Assembly: GCF_902859625.1 (NCBI RefSeq)
Contig: NZ_CADIJX010000003.1
Location: forward strand, 1-64,000
Length of the DNA stretch: 64,000 nt
Direction of reading: 5' to 3'
From: Achromobacter pestifer
GTDB taxonomy: Bacteria > Pseudomonadota > Gammaproteobacteria > Burkholderiales > Burkholderiaceae_B
Below, in pieces: positions 8,145 to 17,091 of this stretch. Numbering within the stretch: the first letter of the stretch is position 1; every line of letters begins with the position of its first letter. The notes under the pieces are model-generated. The model saw only the letters and a program-made list of their open reading frames with translations. It ran no database searches and was not told the DNA's origin. Position numbers and translations under genes: made by a program.

Positions 8145-10325
8145 ATGGACAGGCTGTCAATGCGCGCCATTGTTGTGGCCACGGCCCTCGTCACAGCAAG
8201 TGCGGCCTACGCCGAAGATTCGGGAAATGTCGTTGAACCTTTATTGTGGGAAAGTGTTGCTGCTAGCCGCGCCGGCATTCAGACGGAGGTCGTCTCGCTC
8301 TATGAGACCCTGTACCAACTTCACAAAAGTGGCGTGTCTATAGGAACGCGCACGACGCTCTTGCGTTCCGAGGACAGCAGGGAGATCCGGCAAGTAATGG
8401 TGGACGAGGGCCTGTATCAGGGTGACGGCGAGAATTTCCCCCGGGCTCTCGACTTTCTTGTCTGTGAACTCAACCCGACCCGATGCCATATACGAACCAG
8501 CCGCAACACTGAGCCTTCGGCCCAGTGGTCGGCATTGCGAGAGGCTGAGATCCTGATACCGGATGTGCGACTGCAGTCGATCGAGTCGGTGCGAGCCTAC
8601 TCCAAAAAGAAAGGCGACCGAATCGAGAATATTGTCGTCAGGGATCGAGCGGGTTGCGCCGAAATGGATGCAGCCTGCCGAGCTCGACTGCAAAGGCTGA
8701 ATCGAGATAGTGCAGGCATGAAGCTGAGTGACGATTATCAAGGCGTAATTATGGTGCCCTCGCAACGCCTGCGAACGGAATTGCCGCTGTCTCCGGAGGC
8801 CGCAAAAGATTTGACTGAAGGCACGATCACAACGGGATTCAACGTCAAGCCTGATGTGGCGGATCAATTCTTGAAAAATGTGGTGCCTCCGCCTATTGGG
8901 GCGAAACAGCATTCGGACGAGGACGTTGCCCTGGACGAAAAAGGGTCTAGCTTGGATCGGAAATCTCTTGCCGCCTTGATTCAGTACATGCCAGTGTCGG
9001 CTAAAAGTCCTAGCCATTCGTTGACGCTCGGATTGATAGATTCAATGCCGGATTTAACGCACTGCGAATTTGAACTGAAGAAAATGATCCAGGCGGAACG
9101 CCTGTCGCGGTTGTCCGCCAGCAGATCGGGAATCACCCTGGAAAGCATCGGTGAGATCGTTGGGAAAAGTGCGGTGGATGCCCCCTGCGGCGAGTTGAGT
9201 CCGATGGCTTTGAGTCGCGCCGAACACGGAACACATCTGCTGGGTTTGTGGATTGCCAAAAACTCGGCGAATGGTGGGCCTGGACTATTGCCCCAGCAAA
9301 AACTCGAGTTGACATTGGCGGATCTGGATCTGAACAAGCTAGGGCACAGTGCCAGCTATTACAGCGATGTTGGCGCGTTGATGGCAAGGATGAGCGAGCA
9401 GGCCGAGATCATCAATCTTAGTTGGGGCGTGATGTCTCAAGCGACATGGGGCAGCACACCGACAGTGAAGGGCAGTCAACCGCGCAACGATCCGATTGCT
9501 CAGGCGATTTCTAGTCATACTGAGTTGGGAGCTTCAAGCAATGTGCTTTTCGTCATTGCCGCAGGTAACAGCAAGCTGGATTTGGGTGCTCAGGCTTGTG
9601 ATATCACTCCTGTTTGTCCGGCGAAACGCAGGAACGTGCTTTCGGTTACGGCATTGACGAATGATGTGAGCAACCCTGATGTTGCCCCCGGTGCGAATTA
9701 TGGTGCGCCTGTCGACATCGGTGTTCCGGCGATCAGTGTGCTAAGTTCTCGCCAGAAAAATCAGGTGGTGGCGGCGTCCGGTTCGTCCCAGGCGGCGGCG
9801 GTGGCTTCTGCGGCTGCCGCCATGCTCATTCACGGTACGTCGTTGCCTCCCGAACAAGCAAGGAATCGCCTCATCTACACGTCTGATCTCAGTCCAGCAT
9901 TGCAGAAAAATGGTGGAAAACTATTTGGCGGCCGGTTGAATTTCCATCGGGCCTATGCACTGAATGCGCCGTGGGTCACATTGGCAGGCCAGGAAAAACT
10001 CGCCAAATCGGTCCGGTTTGGTGCGATGGATAAGCCGACTCCGACATTATTTATCAAGACGGCAGACAGTCTGGCCAGTGATCCCCCAGTGGCCATCTTG
10101 CTGGATTCGGTAAGACGGTTGCACCGTAACGACGGTAGTGACCTGGACCGCGAACATACAGTCTTCTATATGTCCAACCGCACCTTGCAGCGCGTCGACG
10201 GAACCTTGATTCACGAATCGAAGAGACTGCCGGTTTATGTCTGGCTGGAGGGCGCAGGGGACTTGCCTGTCTCGTTGAATGATCTGCAGGACTTCACAGC
10301 CGCTCAGCCAAAATCTCCGGACTGA
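8145..10325 (+). CDS. Exported subtilisin-like (S8) serine protease
   Basis: The 726-aa protein has a signal peptide (cut near AYA-ED, residue 23), an unfamiliar region of about 265 residues, then an S8 peptidase domain with the Asp-His-Ser order. Candidate catalytic residues are Asp299 in LGLIDS, His361 in EHGTHLLG and Ser548 in GSSQAAAVAS, with the oxyanion Asn475 in IAAGNS. The usual GTSMAAP is altered (GSSQAAA, lacking Pro), so it is a divergent subfamily. About 130 residues follow the domain. It lies between the lipoprotein and the S1 protease genes and probably acts in the periplasm or outside the cell; substrates are unknown. Confidence 0.85.
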   Translation: MDRLSMRAIVVATALVTASAAYAEDSGNVVEPLLWESVAASRAGIQTEVVSLYETLYQLHKSGVSIGTRTTLLRSEDSREIRQVMVDEGLYQGDGENFPRALDFLVCELNPTRCHIRTSRNTEPSAQWSALREAEILIPDVRLQSIESVRAYSKKKGDRIENIVVRDRAGCAEMDAACRARLQRLNRDSAGMKLSDDYQGVIMVPSQRLRTELPLSPEAAKDLTEGTITTGFNVKPDVADQFLKNVVPPPIGAKQHSDEDVALDEKGSSLDRKSLAALIQYMPVSAKSPSHSLTLGLIDSMPDLTHCEFELKKMIQAERLSRLSASRSGITLESIGEIVGKSAVDAPCGELSPMALSRAEHGTHLLGLWIAKNSANGGPGLLPQQKLELTLADLDLNKLGHSASYYSDVGALMARMSEQAEIINLSWGVMSQATWGSTPTVKGSQPRNDPIAQAISSHTELGASSNVLFVIAAGNSKLDLGAQACDITPVCPAKRRNVLSVTALTNDVSNPDVAPGANYGAPVDIGVPAISVLSSRQKNQVVAASGSSQAAAVASAAAAMLIHGTSLPPEQARNRLIYTSDLSPALQKNGGKLFGGRLNFHRAYALNAPWVTLAGQEKLAKSVRFGAMDKPTPTLFIKTADSLASDPPVAILLDSVRRLHRNDGSDLDREHTVFYMSNRTLQRVDGTLIHESKRLPVYVWLEGAGDLPVSLNDLQDFTAAQPKSPD

Positions 10326-10329
10326 TGTC

Positions 10330-11469
10330 ATGGGAAGATTTGCCTGGCTCATTTTTCTTGCCTGCCTCTCAGCGGCATGTCGCGCGGAGGAGGGCCAAAA
10401 CATATCGCCTCTGAGGGTGGGTGTGACTGAAACCGCGTTGCTATTTGACTCGCGCACGGAAGCCGCGATGGGCAATGCGCCTGGGGTCATTTGGCAGACG
10501 TCGCTCTATAGCATGGGAGCGACTAACTTTCTTGTGGCGATTAAGAATTTGAGTGCGTCTACCGGGGAATTTCGTCTGCTCGTATGGAACGAGTCCGGGC
10601 CCAGGCCGGGGGCGGTTCCGGAGTATGTGATTGATGGAAATGCCATGGCAGCGCAAGAGGAGTTCTGGATTCCGCTGATGCGTAGCAGCGGGGCCGTGTT
10701 GCAGCTGGAAAGTTTGAGCAGTGTGCGGCCGGAGCTGCAATTTACCTACACCTATACCGCCGTCAAACCGGTGGGAGAAACCTACAGCTTTCGGGATCCA
10801 CCGCGGTTTGTGAACATAGAGACGGTGAAGAGCGAGGCGCTGTCACAGGCTTCGCGTTCAGTCGCTTTGCTCTATTGGGTGGAAAATGGCAGCTTGCGTG
10901 TTTGCAGTGGTTTCATGATAGGGCAGCGGCATTTGCTTTCCAACTACCATTGCGTAGCGACTATGAGTCAATGCAAATCCACTCGGATAATTTTTGGGTA
11001 CCGTGCGGAAATTGCTGATGCGTCGAATCCTACCCGTTGGTTTCCTTGCAAGTCGGTTGTAAAAAATGACGTGCTCAAGGAGCGGGATTTAGCCGTATTG
11101 GAACTACAGATTCCCGCCAATGACAATCCTCCGCCTGGACTGGAGTTCGCTTCTGAGAGGCTGGCGCCAAACCAGCCGCTTGTGATCATTCAGCATCCAT
11201 TAGGAGGCCCTCAACAAGCGGTTCTGAACGGATGCTCGAATATGAGAGCCCCCGCCAAATCCCCCTTAAACGCGAGTCTGCATGACATGGCTCATCAGTG
11301 CGATACCGCTGATGGCAGCTCAGGTTCACCTGTGCTGGATACTGCCGGTAAGGTGCGGGCGATACATCATTGGGGTTACGTCAGTGACGATGCTGAATTC
11401 AAGGATCTGAATCGAGCGATACTTGCTGATGCGGCGGTCCGGCAAGCCATCCGGGCACTACTGCCTTGA
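10330..11469 (+). CDS. Exported trypsin-like (S1/V8-type) serine protease
   Basis: The 379-aa protein begins with a signal peptide (MGRFAWLIFLACLSAAC), with a cysteine at residue 17 in a poor lipobox context. An N-terminal region of about 150 residues of unknown fold precedes a chymotrypsin-like domain. The triad candidates are His207 in SNYHCVAT, Asp253 in ERDLAVLEL and Ser331 in DGSSGSPV, resembling V8 and HtrA-like enzymes. It starts 4 bp after the S8 gene, implying translational coupling. A longer frame starting at 10279 would overlap the S8 gene and lose the signal peptide. It could activate or be activated by the S8 partner, which is inference. Confidence 0.85.
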   Translation: MGRFAWLIFLACLSAACRAEEGQNISPLRVGVTETALLFDSRTEAAMGNAPGVIWQTSLYSMGATNFLVAIKNLSASTGEFRLLVWNESGPRPGAVPEYVIDGNAMAAQEEFWIPLMRSSGAVLQLESLSSVRPELQFTYTYTAVKPVGETYSFRDPPRFVNIETVKSEALSQASRSVALLYWVENGSLRVCSGFMIGQRHLLSNYHCVATMSQCKSTRIIFGYRAEIADASNPTRWFPCKSVVKNDVLKERDLAVLELQIPANDNPPPGLEFASERLAPNQPLVIIQHPLGGPQQAVLNGCSNMRAPAKSPLNASLHDMAHQCDTADGSSGSPVLDTAGKVRAIHHWGYVSDDAEFKDLNRAILADAAVRQAIRALLP

Positions 11470-11510
11470 CGGTCTGATCGTTGGCCTGAAGATGTCCTAG
11501 GACGCACTCA

Positions 11511-11536
11511 AAAAAACGGCTCCGGAGAGCCGCTTT
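11511..11536 (-). terminator. Terminator of the cysI-DUF934 operon
   Basis: CGGCTC (11517-11522) and GAGCCG (11527-11532) form a hairpin around CGGA. Six A residues on the left become the U-tract on the minus strand, directly after the DUF934 stop. It also separates the operon from the protease island. Confidence 0.75.
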
Positions 11537-11538
11537 CG

Positions 11539-12084
11539 TCAGGCGGCTGCCGGCGTCGGCGCCCGGTACGTCTTCTGGTAGTGCACGGTAAAGGTCTTGA
11601 AGGCGTCCAGTGCCTTGTGCGGATCGTGGCCGGGCTTGACGAGAAAACTGTTGAAACCGACGCGCGCCTGATAGTGGATGGTGTCGATCATCACGTCGCC
11701 AACCGCGCGCAGTTCGCCCGTCCACTGATAGCGCGTGCGCAGCAACTGCGCCAGCGAATAGCCGCGTCCGTCGGTGTAGACCGGGAAGTCCACCGCGATG
11801 AAGGCGATGCCGGCGGGGTCCAGCGTGCCGTCGGCCTCGGCCAGCTCACGCAAGTCGGCATCGGGCTCCAGCAATACGGCAACGGGATGCTGGTGGCGGC
11901 GCAAGGTCGCGCGTGACGTCTTCCAGACGGATAGCGGCACAATCCAGCCGGGTTCGTCGCTGGGCACTTGGCCTTCGGCGGCGACTTCGGGCTCGGGCAC
12001 GAAAGCGCGGGCCGTGTCGGCTTGCAGGCGGCCGTCGCGGATCAGGTGCGGGCCGGGGGCGTCGTGGGCGTACAGGTCAGACAT
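11539..12084 (-). CDS. DUF934 protein, sulfite reductase partner
   Basis: The 181-aa protein fits the DUF934 family, which is routinely encoded directly after cysI in proteobacteria that lack a CysJ flavoprotein nearby. It is thought to support sulfite reductase, although its exact role is not settled. Family-like segments include GRGYSLAQLLR and an aromatic-rich end. Its start overlaps the end of cysI by 8 bp, which implies translational coupling, and a terminator follows. Confidence 0.85.
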   Translation of the reverse strand: MSDLYAHDAPGPHLIRDGRLQADTARAFVPEPEVAAEGQVPSDEPGWIVPLSVWKTSRATLRRHQHPVAVLLEPDADLRELAEADGTLDPAGIAFIAVDFPVYTDGRGYSLAQLLRTRYQWTGELRAVGDVMIDTIHYQARVGFNSFLVKPGHDPHKALDAFKTFTVHYQKTYRAPTPAAA

Positions 12085-13819
12085 GGGCGGGCTCGGCGCT
12101 TTGTGCGGGTTTGGCGAAGGCGGGGTCGGCGTAGACGTCTTGCTTGAACGGGTCGATGCCGACGCGGTCCACCACGTCGATGAAGCGTTCGATTTCGCTG
12201 TCGCGCAAGCCCAGGTAGGTGCGGATCAGACGGTCGACCACGCCGGGGACTTGGTCACGGGCGAACGACGGGCCGATGATGCGGCCGACGGCAGCGCCGC
12301 CGCCACGGGTGGATTCCAGATCGGGCAAGGGCTTGGCGCCGCCGTTCTGGCGGCCGCCCAGCGTGACCTGATACCACTCTTCACCTGCTTTATCGACGCC
12401 CAGGATGCCGATGTGGCCCACGTGGTGATGGCCACAGGAGTTGATGCAGCCCGAGATGTTCAAGTCCAGTTCGCCGATTTCAAACAGGTAGTCCAGGTCG
12501 TCGAATTGGCGTTGGATGGCTTCGGCCACGGGGATGGAGACGGCGTTGGCCAGTGCGCAGAAGTCTCCGCCCGGACAGGCGATGATGTTGGTCAAGAGGC
12601 CGACGTTGGGCGTGGCCAGGTTCAGGGCCTCCAGCTTCTGCCAGAGTTCATGCAGTTGCGCGCGGCGCACGTCGGCCAGGATCAGGTTCTGCTCGTGCGA
12701 GACGCGCAGTTCGCCAAAGCCATAGGCGTCGGCCAGGTCGGCCACGGCATCCATCTGGTCGGCGGTGATGTCGCCCGGCGGCACGCCGGTGGGTTTCAGC
12801 GACACGGTGACCGCGGCGTACCCAGCCACCTTGTGTGCGTGCACATTGGTGCGCAGCCAGCGCGCAAAACGCTTGTCGCCAGCGGCCAGCGCGGCGGTAT
12901 CGTCAGCATCGGCGGCGGCCGTGGCGTCATATTTCGGCCAGACGAAGCGGGCCTTGATGCCGTCGACGAATTCCTGGGTGATGGTGTCGGGGCCGCCCTT
13001 GATGAGCTGCCATTGTTCATCGACTTGCTGCGCATAGACCTCGGGCGTCAGATCCTTGACCAGGATCTTGATGCGCGCCTTGTACTTGTTGTCGCGGCGG
13101 CCGTGCAGGTTGTAGACCCGCAGCGCGGCCTGCATGTAGGTCAGCAGGTCTTGCCATTCGACGAAGGGATTGATCAGCTTGCCGACGATGGGCGTGCGGC
13201 CCATGCCGCCGCCCACCCAGACGCGGAATCCCAGCTTGCCGTCGCGCTCGACGGCTTGCAGGCCGATGTCATGCACGCCGACCGCGGCGCGATCTTGCAC
13301 GGCGCCGCTGACGGCGATCTTGAACTTGCGCGGCAGGAAGGCGAATTCCGGATGCAGCGTGGACCATTGGCGGATGATCTCGCACCAGACCAGCGGGTCC
13401 ACCAGTTCGTCTGGCGCGACGCCCGCGAAGTGGTCGGTGGTGGTGTTGCGGATGCAGTTGCCGCTGGTCTGGATGGCATGCATCTGGACGGTGGCCAATT
13501 CAGCCAGGATGTCCGGCACGTCTTCCAGCTTCGGCCAATTGAATTGAATGTTCTGGCGGGTGCTGAAGTGGCCGTAGCCACGATCCCATTTGCGCGCGAT
13601 GTGCGCCAGGGTGCGCAATTGGCGCGATGCCAGCATGCCGTACGGAATGGCCACGCGCAGCATGGGCGCATGGCGCTGGATGTACAGGCCGTTCTGCAAG
13701 CGCAGAACGCGGAATTCATCTTCGGTGAGCTGGCCATCGAGGAAGCGGCGCGTCTGATCGGCAAACTGCGCCACACGTTGCTCGACAAGCTGCTGATCGA
13801 CGGGGTCATACACGTACAT
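12077..13819 (-). CDS. cysI: Sulfite reductase hemoprotein (nitrite/sulfite reductase family)
   Basis: This 580-aa enzyme reduces sulfite to sulfide for cysteine synthesis using siroheme coupled to a [4Fe-4S] cluster. The four cluster cysteines are Cys415 and Cys421 (CPGGDFC) and Cys458 and Cys462 (CINSC followed by GHH). Two duplicated ferredoxin-like halves are evident, and the early STRQNIQFNW segment fits siroheme contacts. The ATG at 13819 (MYVYDP) is preferred over an open upstream extension. Context with DUF934 favours assimilatory sulfite reductase over nitrite reductase. Confidence 0.9.
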   Translation of the reverse strand: MYVYDPVDQQLVEQRVAQFADQTRRFLDGQLTEDEFRVLRLQNGLYIQRHAPMLRVAIPYGMLASRQLRTLAHIARKWDRGYGHFSTRQNIQFNWPKLEDVPDILAELATVQMHAIQTSGNCIRNTTTDHFAGVAPDELVDPLVWCEIIRQWSTLHPEFAFLPRKFKIAVSGAVQDRAAVGVHDIGLQAVERDGKLGFRVWVGGGMGRTPIVGKLINPFVEWQDLLTYMQAALRVYNLHGRRDNKYKARIKILVKDLTPEVYAQQVDEQWQLIKGGPDTITQEFVDGIKARFVWPKYDATAAADADDTAALAAGDKRFARWLRTNVHAHKVAGYAAVTVSLKPTGVPPGDITADQMDAVADLADAYGFGELRVSHEQNLILADVRRAQLHELWQKLEALNLATPNVGLLTNIIACPGGDFCALANAVSIPVAEAIQRQFDDLDYLFEIGELDLNISGCINSCGHHHVGHIGILGVDKAGEEWYQVTLGGRQNGGAKPLPDLESTRGGGAAVGRIIGPSFARDQVPGVVDRLIRTYLGLRDSEIERFIDVVDRVGIDPFKQDVYADPAFAKPAQSAEPAHV

Positions 13820-14012
13820 GTCTACTGCCCTTGAAGTCTTCTCGGTCTGAGTCTCTTTGCATCCGGCGCGAGGCGGCGGGAAAAGGGGATTCATAACCGT
13901 AACAGGCAGCAGATATCAACGTCTAAGTCATTCTGGTAATAAGAAAATAAGGGGTGCCAAAGCGACAGGAGCTGGGCATGGGGGGGCGATCTGCTGTGCG
14001 TGCGTCGGCTTT

Positions 14013-14191
14013 GTAGGATGGGTGTAGCGCGAGAGCGTCTGCGCAAGAACCCTGCCAGCCAGCGCGCGCAACCCATCAAGCAACGCTGAATTCTCTTCAG
14101 CTCCTGCCACGGCACCATCGTTGCTTGATGGGTTGCGCGCGCTGAGCGTGTTCGTTCTTATATAGAGCCTCTCGCGCTACACCCATCCTAC
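14013..14191. repeat. Nested inverted-repeat element (REP-like pair) upstream of cysI
   Basis: Two copies of a unit of about 68 bp face each other (14013-14080 and 14124-14191). Each runs from GTAGGATGGGTG to GCGCAACCCATC. Outer arms 14013-14035 and 14169-14191 are perfect 23-bp complements, and inner arms 14060-14085 and 14119-14144 pair perfectly over 26 bp. Related copies occur at 46296-46482 and 56642-56764. The right arm runs up to the DUF2970 stop. Apart from this element, the 13820-14187 gap shows only an AT-rich stretch near 13930-13955 that could hold the cysI promoter. Confidence 0.9.
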
Positions 14192-14379
14192 AGCGCGGCG
14201 TTTACGGCCCAGCGGGCGACGAAGACCAGGATGATGACCAGGCAGGCGGCTAGGAGCAGGCCGGTGGCGATGAGGGGGCCGGGTTTGTTGTGGGCGATGT
14301 CGGCGTCGTAGCCGCGACCGCGGCGCACGCCGAAAAAACCCCAGAGCACGGAGCGAACCGTGCGCAGGAAACTAAGCAT
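14188..14379 (-). CDS. DUF2970 small membrane protein
   Basis: This 63-aa protein matches the DUF2970 pattern: a short amphipathic start (SVLWGFFGVRRGRG) and one transmembrane helix (about residues 37-57). The function of the family is unknown; it is a common small inner-membrane protein in betaproteobacteria. A strong ribosome site AGGAGG stands 6 nt before the ATG at 14379, which decides this start over a longer frame reaching 14457. The last codons touch the right arm of the palindromic repeat element. Confidence 0.83.
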   Translation of the reverse strand: MLSFLRTVRSVLWGFFGVRRGRGYDADIAHNKPGPLIATGLLLAACLVIILVFVARWAVNAAL

Positions 14380-14453
14380 ATGCGCCTCCTGGCGGATGAG
14401 GGGATACGGCACTGTAGGCCGGCCCGTCTTCGCCAAACAGAGGCAGATTCGCG

Positions 14454-15386
14454 TCAACCGACCGTATCAGATGGCGCCGCCGGGGCGCCGATGCCGCGCA
14501 CGATGTGGTCCAGCAGTTCACGCGCGGCCGGTGAAATGTGGCGGCCGGCGCGGCTCAGCACATGCAGGCTGCCCTGGTTCAGGATGGGGTTGGCCAGCGG
14601 CAGGCTGGCCAGCCGCTGTGCCCGCATGTCGGCGGTGACGGCGATGGGGGGCGTCAGTGCATAGCCGATGCCGGCGGCGGCGAATTGCCACAGCGCCTTG
14701 AAAGACGACGTCGTCAGCACGTTGCGCAGCCGCACCTGTTCACTGATTTCGGCCGCCTGGATGTGTTGGCGCACGCCAAAGCCTTCCTGCATCGACGCGC
14801 CGGGATAATCCGCCAGGTCGGTCAGCAGCAGCGGGCGGTGCAGCCGGGTCAGCGGATGATCCTGGCGGACGATGGCGCGGATGGGTTCCGGGCGCGAATA
14901 GTGCGTGCGCAGGCGGGCGTCGTTGGGGGGCTGGAACACCAATCCGATATAGGCGCGGTCATCCACGATGCGCTGCACGATCTCGGACGTGCGGGCCACG
15001 TCGATGTCGAGTGTGACCTCGGGGTGGCTGTGCCAATAGCCGGGCAGGACGCGGTCGAACATCAGTTCGACAAAGCCTTCGCCCAGCACCAGATCAATAT
15101 GGCCGCGTTCAGCCTTGCGCAGGCTGTCAATCTCGGAAAAAAAGCTCTCTTGGATGTTCTGCTGGCGTTTGACGTAGCGGGCCAGCATGTGGCCGGCGTC
15201 GGTGGGCACCACGCCGCGCCCGCGGCGCTCGAACAGGGCCATGCCGCAGTCGCGTTCCAGCGCGGCGATGGCGCGGCTGACGGCGGACGGGTCCATGTCC
15301 AGCACTTCGGCGGCGCCGCGCACCGACCCCCGGCTCATGACCTGCATGAAATAGTGGGTGCGGCGGGCGTCGAGTTTTTCATCCAT
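14454..15386 (-). CDS. LysR-family regulator of the adjacent DUF3100 transporter gene
   Basis: The 310-aa protein has an N-terminal winged helix-turn-helix (about residues 8-65, including SRGSVRGAAEVLDMDPSAV) and a LysR-type effector domain. It is divergently transcribed from the DUF3100 membrane protein gene with a 256-bp shared intergenic region holding a LysR-type TTGC-N7-GCAA site. This arrangement is typical of a regulator and its target. The effector is not known. The start MDEKLDARR at 15386 is chosen over a frame that extends to 15425. Confidence 0.87.
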   Translation of the reverse strand: MDEKLDARRTHYFMQVMSRGSVRGAAEVLDMDPSAVSRAIAALERDCGMALFERRGRGVVPTDAGHMLARYVKRQQNIQESFFSEIDSLRKAERGHIDLVLGEGFVELMFDRVLPGYWHSHPEVTLDIDVARTSEIVQRIVDDRAYIGLVFQPPNDARLRTHYSRPEPIRAIVRQDHPLTRLHRPLLLTDLADYPGASMQEGFGVRQHIQAAEISEQVRLRNVLTTSSFKALWQFAAAGIGYALTPPIAVTADMRAQRLASLPLANPILNQGSLHVLSRAGRHISPAARELLDHIVRGIGAPAAPSDTVG

Positions 15387-15494
15387 GGCGAGGCTCTTCA
15401 AGGCGGAGTGCGGCGGGAGATCCACAGCGCCTTCCTAGGGATTACCCGTAAAATACCGGATACCTTGCAAAATTTTCCCAGGAAAAGGCTGTGT

Positions 15495-15511
15495 GTTGCA
15501 TTTTACGCAAC
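15495..15511. promoter_or_regulatory. LysR-type operator in the divergent intergenic region
   Basis: GTTGC-N7-GCAAC (15495-15511) is an interrupted palindrome containing the T-N11-A core typical of LysR-family sites. It lies between the LysR gene (start 15386) and the DUF3100 gene (start 15643). Binding is inferred. Confidence 0.55.
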
Positions 15512-15642
15512 GCTAATGCGCAAGTGGTGTCATGGTTGCCCGCAAGGCCCCCGGGCGAAAATCGCGCCTGCTGCCCGCGCCGCTGCGTCCATACGCCGCC
15601 GCGCCGCTACGAAAACTTATTCACGTTCATCAGGGGAATCCG

Positions 15643-16980
15643 ATGTCTCACGCCAGCGTCAGTCTGGCCGCGCCTTCCATGCCGCTATCCGCCCGCATTC
15701 GCATGCTTGCCGCCATTTTGTTGGTGGTTGTCATTTCCGAAGCGATCGGCAGCGTCACTTTCGCGGTGGGTCCGGGCAAGATCGTTCTGCAACCGATGCT
15801 TTGGGCGATCTTCATTGGCGCCATCGTGGCGGCGTTTGGCCAACGGCTGCCGGCAGGCTCCGGTATCGACAAGGCCATGCAGACCCGCATCAGCGGCTAT
15901 CTGCAATACGCACTGCTGCCGTTCCTGGCGAAGCTGGGTCTGATGGTTGGTGGTTCGCTGCCGCAAGTGCGCGAAGCCGGCTGGGCGCTCGTGTTCCAGG
16001 AATTCGGTCACTTCTTCGGCACGATGGCCATCGGCTTGCCGCTGGCGCTGCTGCTGGGCATCAAGCGCGAGGCCATTGGCGCCACCTTCTCGGTGGGCCG
16101 CGAGCCCAGCCTGGCGATCATTGGCGAGCGCTACGGCATGAACTCGCCGGAAGGCCGTGGCGTGATGGCCGAGTACATCACGGGCACCGTGATCGGCGCG
16201 CTGTTCGTGGCGCTGATGGCCGGTTTCATCACCAGCCTGAACATCTTTGATCCGCGTTCGCTCGCCATGGGCGCCGGCGTGGGCTCGGGCAGCATGATGG
16301 CGGCCGGCGTGGGCGCCATTGCGTCCCAGCAAACGCCCGAGATGGCGCACCAAGTGGCCGCGCTGGCTGCTGCCGCCAACCTGCTGACGACGGTGGTGGG
16401 CGTGTACTTCACGCTGTTCATCTCGCTGCCCACGACCATCTTCCTGTACGGCAAGCTGGAACCCGTGCTGGGCCGCTTCTCGCGCGGCAAGGCCTCCGAA
16501 GCCGTGGTTGACGAGAGCGTGTCGGAAGACGTGCCGGCGCACAACACCAAGATGGGCTTCGGCGATCGCCTGACTGCCTATCTCATTTGCGGCCTGTTCG
16601 CGCTGGTGGGCAACCGCCTGGGCTACAACGTGCCGTTCCTGGATGCGCTGCCTGGCATGGGCATCATCATCCTGCTGGTGGTCCTGACCGACCTGATCCT
16701 GCGCGTGCTGCCCAAGCTGCCCGCCGTGGCCGTGCTGTCTTTGATCGCCATGACGGCAGGCTGCCCCGGCGTGCTGCCGTATTCGGACCAGATCATCGCC
16801 GCCGTGGGCAAGGTGAACTTCCTGCCCTTCACGACCGTCATCCTGGCCATGGCCGGTCTGTCGATCCTGAAGGATCTTCCCGCCTTCCGCAAGCTGGGCT
16901 GGAAGATCGTGGTGGTGTCGCTGGCCGCCAATGCCGGTACGTTCCTGGGCGCCACCATGATCGCGGAATTCTTCCACTGA
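15643..16980 (+). CDS. DUF3100 multi-pass membrane protein, probable transporter
   Basis: The 445-aa protein is a polytopic inner-membrane protein of the DUF3100 family, with about ten hydrophobic segments and the two-fold symmetric look of a secondary transporter. Conserved-looking stretches include GIKREAIGATFSVGREPS and GAGVGSGSMMAAGVGA, which may line the transport path. A charged cytoplasmic linker follows near residues 275-305. The substrate is unknown. The ATG at 15643 gives MSHASVSLAAP and is favoured over a frame from 15532. A strong terminator follows, so the gene is monocistronic. Confidence 0.83.
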   Translation: MSHASVSLAAPSMPLSARIRMLAAILLVVVISEAIGSVTFAVGPGKIVLQPMLWAIFIGAIVAAFGQRLPAGSGIDKAMQTRISGYLQYALLPFLAKLGLMVGGSLPQVREAGWALVFQEFGHFFGTMAIGLPLALLLGIKREAIGATFSVGREPSLAIIGERYGMNSPEGRGVMAEYITGTVIGALFVALMAGFITSLNIFDPRSLAMGAGVGSGSMMAAGVGAIASQQTPEMAHQVAALAAAANLLTTVVGVYFTLFISLPTTIFLYGKLEPVLGRFSRGKASEAVVDESVSEDVPAHNTKMGFGDRLTAYLICGLFALVGNRLGYNVPFLDALPGMGIIILLVVLTDLILRVLPKLPAVAVLSLIAMTAGCPGVLPYSDQIIAAVGKVNFLPFTTVILAMAGLSILKDLPAFRKLGWKIVVVSLAANAGTFLGATMIAEFFH

Positions 16981-17006
16981 TCTGACGCCGCCTGACCTTT
17001 GGTCAA

Positions 17007-17040
17007 TGAAAAAGCCGCCTGGCATCAGGCGGCTTTTTCT
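17007..17040. terminator. Strong terminator after the DUF3100 gene
   Basis: AAAGCCGCCTG and CAGGCGGCTTT pair around a four-base GCAT loop (about 17011-17035), with A-rich and T-rich flanks. It follows the DUF3100 stop and can act in both directions, also serving the converging gene at 17092. Confidence 0.87.
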
Positions 17041-17091
17041 TTTGCGAGACCGCGCGCCGCTGTGAGCGGCAACGTGGCCTGACCGTGGCGA

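Noticed and set aside
8241-9017. Minus-strand frame inside the S8 protease gene
   Set aside because: The plus-strand gene has signal peptide and triad; the antisense frame has nothing.
6814-11510. Integrase, tRNA attachment or insertion sequence bordering the protease island
   Set aside because: No integrase, transposase, direct flanking repeat or tRNA was seen; transfer is judged from composition only.
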